Assembly (NCBI GenBank): GCA_947628465.1
Contig: CANQZZ010000043.1
Span: 1 to 9,857 of the forward strand
Direction: 5' to 3'
DNA from: an uncultured Clostridia bacterium
GTDB taxonomy: Bacteria; Bacillota_A; Clostridia; TANB77; CAG-508
DNA: 9,857 nucleotides
Position numbers and translations under genes: made by a program. Below are positions 5,341 through 9,857 of this stretch, in pieces. Position 1 is the stretch's first letter; each line of letters begins with the position of its first letter. Under the pieces are notes generated by a model. It made no database searches. It had not been told where the DNA came from and worked only from the letters and a program-made list of their open reading frames with translations.

Positions 5341-7589
5341 CTACTGTTTTATTAGTTCTAATTCTAATATATGTCTTTGTATAATTAATAAATCTATAGT
5401 TGATGGGTTCTTTCCATTTTTATTAATATTTCCAGCCTTTAAAAATGCTCCATTTAGCATTTCTATTTCAAGTACATGTCTTTGCAAAACTAGTAAGTCT
5501 ATAGTATTAATCTTTCCATCTCCAGTTAAGTCTCCATATATAACTACCTCATATTCCATTTTTATTATATTGTTTTCATCTACTATTCTAATTTTTGAGC
5601 CTGTTCCTATTAATTTTTCATCATCTAATGGTTCGTCTTTATAGTTATATATTTCTAATTTATATTTTGTATGAATCATTTCTTTTACTTTTCCTACTGT
5701 AAGATTATTTATATCCCATCCACTTATCTCATTTTGTTCCACTCTAAGAGGCTCATCAAAGCTTATTTCATCTTCTGTAAGTCTTTGAACTACTTTAACT
5801 TGTATTTCTTTAGTTATACTCTCGTCATCTGACTGAACAATTATTTTTGTATCTCCAATATCTACTGCTTGCACTATACCATCGCTACTTACTGTTGCTA
5901 TGTCATCGTTATCTGATTTATACTTAATATTTTTATTACTTGCATCTTCTGGCAATACTATTGGATTTATTTTAAATTTATCTTCGGTCTGAAGTATTAA
6001 GTTCTCTTTATTTAGCACTATATCTGTAACCGGCGAATATACCTGTATATCTATTTCTGAAAACACATTATTTTCTACTGCTTTTGCACGGATTTTTGCA
6101 TTTCCTGAGCTTATTCCCAAAACATTACCACTGCTGTCTACTGTTGCAACTCTTATGTCGCTAGATGTAAATTCTATTTTATGGTCTTTTACATCTTCTG
6201 GCAAAATTTCTACCTTAAGTTTTTTTGTTTCTCCTTTATTTATAACTGGGTTATCTATTGATAATCTTATTTGCTCTATTTTTCTATCAGGAACTTCTAC
6301 TAAATAATTATGGAAAACATATCCGAACAATACCATTTGAAAGTTTTACTTTATCCCATAAATCACCTGATTGTCTTCCTTTTGCAATCCTTGTCATTAT
6401 TTCGTTTCTATCAACTGTAGTTATACTTTCATAAGAAGTAGAAGGTCCACATCTTACATTTAATGTACTACTTACATTTGCATATACTTTTTTATTATCA
6501 CTTACAAAATCACTTTCTAATATATTTGGATTTTCTGTTACGTTATTGGGCATATTATTATATACAGGTATAATAAAAGACATACTGTTATTTATCATTC
6601 CAGTATTTACATATCCGTTATATATAGATTTAGATTCGCTATATGGTGCAAGTAAATTTGTCATATATTGATGCCAAAAAAGCGTGCTACTTGTAGTGCT
6701 TACAACATGAAACTTTTGAAGATAAATAGTATTTTGTCCAACATTAATATAGCTAGAGCCAATAAAGATTGCACCACCTGTTATTGCTCTTGCTTTAGTG
6801 CTCCAAGGTATTAAATATTTATCTTTCGTGCTTTGGCTCGCCCCATTTCCGTCCTTTGCATATTTAAGTCCATTTTTTATTGCGCCCATATCTTCCGTAG
6901 AACTCGTTGCGCCAATGTTATAGAAATTATATAGTCCTTTGTATCCTTCAACATTTCCACTTATAGAACTATGTGATAAAAATGGTCCTACCTCTTGTTT
7001 TATTCTAGATGCTAAATGGTATGTGCTTACTCCAGAAGTTTTTCCTGCTGATAATATTAATTCAGAATATTTATCTTTTGTTGTTATTTTATGTCCGAGA
7101 GCTATCTAAGTAATCTACAATTCTGTTATAAAATTCTGTACCATATAATATTTTTTCAATTCCTTCTAAGTTGTTTGTTTTTGCGTTGTATGATAATTCT
7201 TCAAATTGAAAAATTCTTACTTCATTTAAAAAATTTCTAGGATCTATTGCATATTCTACTGCTCTTCTTGATGCATCAACCCATCCTGCATCAACCTCTA
7301 CATTGTATTTACCTGAAGCTGTATTTTTCCACCTATCAGAATATGATTTTGGCACAAGGCTTGTCCCAAATTTATTTTCATTATCTATTACATTTTTCCA
7401 ATCTAAATTAGTATAAAGCGCAGTAAAATTCCAATTTGAGTGCTTCTTTTGTAATTCTTGCAAATATGGCTTATAGCTATCTGGAAAATTTTCAATTTCT
7501 TCTTTTATAGTAGCCGAGTAGCTTTTATTTGTTAATATAAATATCGTTAGCAAAAATGTTATTATAAATGCTGACTTTAAGTGTTTCAT
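5341..7589 (-). CDS. secreted glucosaminidase (GH73-like autolysin) with SH3b, two Big2 and a dockerin, interrupted by two +1 frame breaks
   Basis: One gene of 748 codons is spread over three frames: residues 1-164, then a skipped C at 7097, residues 165-421, then a skipped C at 6325, residues 422-748. In order it has a signal peptide (about 1-25), an N-terminal glucosaminidase-associated region, and the GH73-like core with ILSAGKTSGVS and ASRIKQEVG (probable catalytic E199). An SH3b domain follows (about 368-432, STLNVRCGPSTSYES...GYVFHNYLVE), then Big2 domains (about 437-518 and 520-602), a linker typical of clostridial dockerin proteins, and a dockerin (685-748). The first calcium loop is GDLTGDGKINTID; the second (NINKNGKNPSTID) is degenerate, with Asn for Asp and one extra residue. 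The enzyme should cut peptidoglycan glycan strands at N-acetylglucosamine. ATG 7589 lies two bases after the sortase stop, with AAAGGA upstream. Without shifting only 166 residues, lacking the active site, would be made. Confidence 0.85.
6322..6328 (-). other. frame break 3: GTT-C-GGA (+1 shift at in-frame CGG) in the SH3b domain
   Basis: Minus-strand codons are GGT ATT GTT, then C at 6325, then GGA TAT GTT. The zero frame reads CGG (6325-6323) and stops four codons later at TAA 6310-6308. Skipping the C gives NGIV|GYVFHNYL, the usual closing Gly-Tyr-Val of a bacterial SH3 domain. No homopolymer run adjoins the extra base. Confidence 0.85.
7094..7100 (-). other. frame break 2: TCT-C-GGA (+1 shift at in-frame CGG) in the glucosaminidase region
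   Basis: Minus-strand codons are GAT AGC TCT, then C at 7097, then GGA CAT AAA. The zero frame reads CGG ACA and stops at TAA 7091-7089. Skipping the C gives LDSS|GHKITTKDKYSELIL, a smooth continuation into the GH73-like core, which remains open from 7096 to the next break at 6325. Confidence 0.85.
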
Positions 7590-7591
7590 AC

Positions 7592-8206
7592 TTATATTTT
7601 TCCTTTCTCACAAGCTTTAATGATAAGTCTTGTATTTGAATAATTAACACATGTAATTAATGTAACTATTCTTTTCCCATCTGTTTCTTGATTTAAGCAT
7701 TTAGTGTTATCTGGTTTTACTTTATATATGTCATAAATAGTATAAGTATATTTTCCATTTTTATTATCTAATAATTCAAATTCATCTCCTACTTCTAAAT
7801 TTATTAAATCATAAAACATGTTTTCTTTTTTATAATTGTGTCCTACTATACAAAAATTACCTATATCATTTGCATCCGGTCCCCAATATTTTGTAGGAGA
7901 TAAATCAAGTGTTTCCTTACTATAATTTTTAAGTACACAAGTTTCTAAATTAATTTTAGGTATTACAAGTTTTGCAGAAGTTTCGTGGTCTAAATAGTAT
8001 TTTTCAATTTTTACTTTTTCTACTTCCTTGTCTGTTTCTTCTTGAATTAATTTACTTTCTTCTACATCTATTTTAGTATTGTCATTTTCTTTTAATTTAA
8101 TGCTACTTTCTTTATATATTCCTAGTAAGATATAAAGGGCTATTAAAAAAAGTGCTAATATAATCATGATTCTAATAACACTTATATATTTTTTATTCTT
8201 TTTCAT
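7592..8206 (-). CDS. sortase (class uncertain, D/E-like)
   Basis: The 204-residue protein is a membrane-anchored cysteine transpeptidase that attaches LPXTG proteins to the peptidoglycan. An N-terminal membrane segment (about 8-30) and a charged linker precede the sortase beta barrel (about 75-200). The catalytic triad is complete: H123 in FCIVGHNY, C186 in TLITC, and R193 in SNTRLIIKA. ATG 8206 has AGGAG upstream. The likely substrate is the LPKTG protein encoded just upstream on the same strand. The stop codon and the next gene's ATG are separated by two bases, so sortase and the glucosaminidase are translated together. The short distance between catalytic Cys and Arg does not fit class B well; I leave the class open. 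Confidence 0.9.
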   Translation of the reverse strand: MKKNKKYISVIRIMIILALFLIALYILLGIYKESSIKLKENDNTKIDVEESKLIQEETDKEVEKVKIEKYYLDHETSAKLVIPKINLETCVLKNYSKETLDLSPTKYWGPDANDIGNFCIVGHNYKKENMFYDLINLEVGDEFELLDNKNGKYTYTIYDIYKVKPDNTKCLNQETDGKRIVTLITCVNYSNTRLIIKACEKGKI

Positions 8207-8238
8207 AAAGCAATGCTCCTAAATAAAATTAATATGTA

Positions 8239-8269
8239 TAAAGTGGTCTTGTAAAATAAGGCCACTTTA
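8239..8269 (-). terminator. 12-bp intercistronic hairpin between the cohesin-LPKTG gene and the sortase gene
   Basis: TAAAGTGGTCTT (8239-8250) pairs with AAGGCCACTTTA (8258-8269), with one G-U pair and a 7-base loop. It begins ten bases past the stop of the LPKTG protein. On the minus strand the stem is followed by ATACATATTAATTTT, not a clean T run, so it probably terminates only partly or stabilises the upstream message. This would give more surface protein than sortase. Confidence 0.5.
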
Positions 8270-8278
8270 ACTATCTAA

Positions 8279-9289
8279 TTAGTCTTCTTTTTTTAAATAA
8301 ACATAAGATGCAACTAGCATTGCAGAAATTGGAATTATCATAAAGTATATGCTACTTCCTGTTTTTGGTAATGTTTCTGGTTCTTTATTAGTTGCATTTG
8401 GTGCAGGTGTATTTGTCTCATCAGGAGCCTTTGCAGCTTCTTTGCTGTCTTTTACAGAAATTTTAAATGCTTTTGTAGCAATTGCTTCATCTGACTTTTC
8501 TCTGTCTATTATTTTAAATGTTATAGTATAGTCACCTGCTCCACTAAATAAACCTCTTACATCTAATTCTTTAACTACATCTTTGCCACCAATTGGGTCT
8601 CCTTCATCGCTTCCCCAACCGCTTTGGATAATATCATATTCTAATCCTTCTTGATCTTTTGCATTAAGTTTTACTGTTTCATTTTCTGGAGTAGTTGCTT
8701 CTGCTATTATTCTTGTATGTGCATAGCTTCTACCCATGCTTGATGAAACTACAAGTTTCATATCTTTTTCTTCATTTTTTATAATATCGCCATCATAATT
8801 TAGTGCAATATTATAATCTTCGTATTCTGGTTCTACAGTAATTGACTTAGTAACAGGAGTAGTTATTTCTTCATATTCTGGAGAAGCAGTAGGTCCTGCA
8901 AGTCCTGTTGCTGTTACCTTTAATTCTGTTGGATTTGATGTTGTAATATCTGCCTTTGCTCTAAATGTAACGGACATATTACTTCTTGGATTTGAACCTC
9001 CTGTATCATCACTAAAAGCTACTCTTACTCTTGAACCATTATTATTTTGCAGCCCACCTTCAAAAGATACATATTCTAATAAATTACTATCATAAGCTAC
9101 ATCTACTGTATATGCACCTAACTCAGCGCCAAAATCTACATCTACTTTAATAGTTTCACCTGGATGTACTATTTCTTTATCAACTTTAACACTAAAGTTT
9201 TCTAATTTGTCTTGCGCATATACATTTATTGAAAATGAAAGCAATAATAAAAGAACAAAAATTGTAATAATACTTGCTATTTTTTTCAT
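8279..9289 (-). CDS. LPKTG wall-anchored cohesin-domain protein
   Basis: This 336-residue protein has a signal peptide (1-25, VYA|QD) and a cohesin-type domain (about 31-150: FSVKVDKEIVHPGETIKVDV, then LGAYTVDVAYDSNLLEYV, matching the cohesin strand pattern). A second beta-rich region (about 155-280) of no family I can name is followed by a Pro/Thr/Asn linker and a complete cell-wall sorting signal: LPKTG at 307-311, a hydrophobic stretch and the tail LKKED. Sortase would cut between Thr and Gly and link it to the wall. A near-perfect AAGGAGGA precedes ATG 9289, implying high translation. With the sortase and the dockerin-bearing glucosaminidase downstream, it looks like the scaffold that fixes the autolysin to the wall; that pairing is inferred from context, not from a demonstrated interface. 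The 169 bases upstream (9290-9458) are extremely AT-rich and hold only weak promoter-like matches such as a TTGAAA on the minus strand. Confidence 0.85.
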   Translation of the reverse strand: MKKIASIITIFVLLLLLSFSINVYAQDKLENFSVKVDKEIVHPGETIKVDVDFGAELGAYTVDVAYDSNLLEYVSFEGGLQNNNGSRVRVAFSDDTGGSNPRSNMSVTFRAKADITTSNPTELKVTATGLAGPTASPEYEEITTPVTKSITVEPEYEDYNIALNYDGDIIKNEEKDMKLVVSSSMGRSYAHTRIIAEATTPENETVKLNAKDQEGLEYDIIQSGWGSDEGDPIGGKDVVKELDVRGLFSGAGDYTITFKIIDREKSDEAIATKAFKISVKDSKEAAKAPDETNTPAPNATNKEPETLPKTGSSIYFMIIPISAMLVASYVYLKKED

Positions 9290-9458
9290 AAAAAAAATCC
9301 TCCTTTTTTTAAAATTTTATATTATTTATTATTGCTTTTTTTATCATTTTTACTTTAGAAATTTTTAAAATTAAAGGAAAATTTTGTTTTCAAATTTTTG
9401 AATAAAATATATGAAAATACTAATAATAAAATTAAATTTCTATAATTATCTTTGCAAC

Positions 9459-9497
9459 AAAAAAATAGCTTTGAATCTATTTCTAAATTCAAAGCTA
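9459..9497 (-). terminator. rho-independent terminator downstream of the Rpn-family remnant
   Basis: TAGCTTTGAAT (9466-9476) pairs perfectly with ATTCAAAGCTA (9487-9497) around a 10-base loop. On the minus strand the stem is followed by seven Ts (9465-9459). It ends transcription from the right edge and insulates the surface-protein genes from it. Confidence 0.85.
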
Positions 9498-9516
9498 AAT
9501 TGTTTAATTTAAAGTT

Positions 9517-9789
9517 TTATTTAATGTTTTTTATGTCATCTTCACTTAATCCTGTTATTTCCTTTATTTCTTTTATTGTCATCCCTATTCCTTTTAATTT
9601 TTTTGCTATCTCTTTTTTCTCTTCTAGTTTTCCTTCTAATCTACCTTCTTTTTTTCCTTCGGTTTTTCCATCTATCTTTCCACTCTCTCTTATGTTTTTT
9701 ATATCTCTTTCATATTTTTCTTCTAATTCTGCTACTCTTCTTAGTTCTTCATCTTCACTCATTTCTTCTAATTCTTCTACTTGAATCTA
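9517..9789 (-). pseudogene. 5'-truncated Rpn/PD-(D/E)XK nuclease family remnant (C-terminal tail)
   Basis: Only the C-terminal tail remains. From 9786 the frame reads IQVEELEE, then MSEDEELRRVAELEEKYERD, then Lys/Glu/Gly repeats (GKIDGKTEGKKEGRLEGKLEEKKE) and a closing helix pair (IAKKLKGIGMTIKEIKEITGLSEDDIKNIK). This tail is characteristic of the large Rpn family (recombination-promoting nuclease, or putative transposase). The nuclease domain, normally some 200 residues upstream, is absent: the frame hits TAG at 9789-9787 exactly where the sequence changes to an insertion-sequence-like end. No ribosome binding site is seen before the ATG at 9762, so I treat it as a dead fragment rather than an 81-residue gene. 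Confidence 0.7.
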
Positions 9790-9857
9790 TGTCAAGTTTT
9801 TGGACACAAAATCGTGTAAATTTTATGCTGATATTTTTTCTACTTCATAAGGTATTT
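9790..9857. mobile_element. probable end of an insertion sequence running off the right edge
   Basis: The sequence starts TGTCAAGTTTTTGGACAC (9790-9807), which resembles the termini of IS3-like elements (TGTC...CCAAAA/TTTTGG...) and interrupts the Rpn-family frame. On the minus strand a frame entering from the edge reads IPYEVEKISA and stops at TAA 9825-9823, about where a transposase C-terminus would end before its terminal repeat. Neither the other end nor a target duplication is in the window, so the family is not fixed. Confidence 0.4.

Noticed and set aside
1798..7100. Stop-codon readthrough or -1 slippage as explanation of the frame breaks
   Set aside because: Continuing in the zero frame past the stops gives no family match, a +1 (not -1) change is needed each time, and no slippery X-XXY-YYZ heptamer is present at the three sites.
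5341..7589. Three separate genes: 7589-7089, 6889-6308 and 6336-5341
   Set aside because: The open frames run seamlessly into one another once a single C is skipped at 7097 and at 6325, and the joined protein has the expected order of glucosaminidase, SH3b, Big2 and dockerin. The internal ATG at 6889 lies mid-domain without a ribosome binding site, and the apparent start at 6336 is inside the SH3b domain.
9452..9784. Plus-strand frame of 110 residues over the Rpn-family remnant
   Set aside because: It is a Ser/Phe-rich antisense shadow of a Lys/Glu-rich repeat and starts inside a terminator hairpin.

Overview
The window looks like chromosome of an AT-rich Gram-positive anaerobe of the Clostridia type. 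The evidence is AGGAGG-type ribosome binding sites, overwhelming use of AGA for arginine, sortase and LPXTG surface anchoring, cohesin and dockerin modules, and a TmcAL/YebC/EndoQ gene set typical of Firmicutes. No species can be named from the sequence alone.

Layout. Positions 1-1840 (minus strand) hold housekeeping and unknown genes: an EndoQ-type PHP nuclease running off the left edge, a 64-residue unknown protein, a protein resembling a degenerate HD-GYP domain, and ribonuclease HI. A compact divergent promoter region separates rnhA from tmcAL (plus strand, 1928-3151), the only plus-strand gene. A bidirectional terminator (about 3163-3215) separates tmcAL from the convergent yebC (3955-3236). 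From 9289 down to 4087 the minus strand encodes a surface module in this order: an LPKTG-anchored cohesin-like protein, a sortase, a secreted glucosaminidase with SH3, two Big2 domains and a dockerin, and a membrane-anchored protein with a cohesin-like domain and two cadherin-like domains. The likely logic is that sortase fixes the first cohesin protein to the wall, and the two cohesin-like domains give docking sites for the dockerin-bearing autolysin. At the right edge lies a 5'-truncated Rpn/PD-(D/E)XK family remnant, abutting what looks like the end of an insertion sequence.

The most striking signal is recoding-like. Two conserved genes are broken by three one-base frame breaks: rnhA once, and the glucosaminidase-dockerin gene twice. 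All three have the same form. An extra C precedes a conserved Gly codon GGA, so the zero frame reads CGG at the break (TCA-C-GGA, TCT-C-GGA, GTT-C-GGA), and each is followed by N-A-T. Skipping the C restores the exact family consensus each time (ACS|GNPGPGG; a GH73 core; the closing Gly-Tyr-Val of an SH3b domain). By hand scan I found no other in-frame CGG codon in the window, although CGG occurs out of frame about 15 times on coding strands, including in the same CGGANAT context without any frame break. This suggests that CGG is unassigned or unreadable in this organism and serves as a +1 frameshift or four-base (CGGA = Gly) signal. A systematic assembly error must be excluded first.
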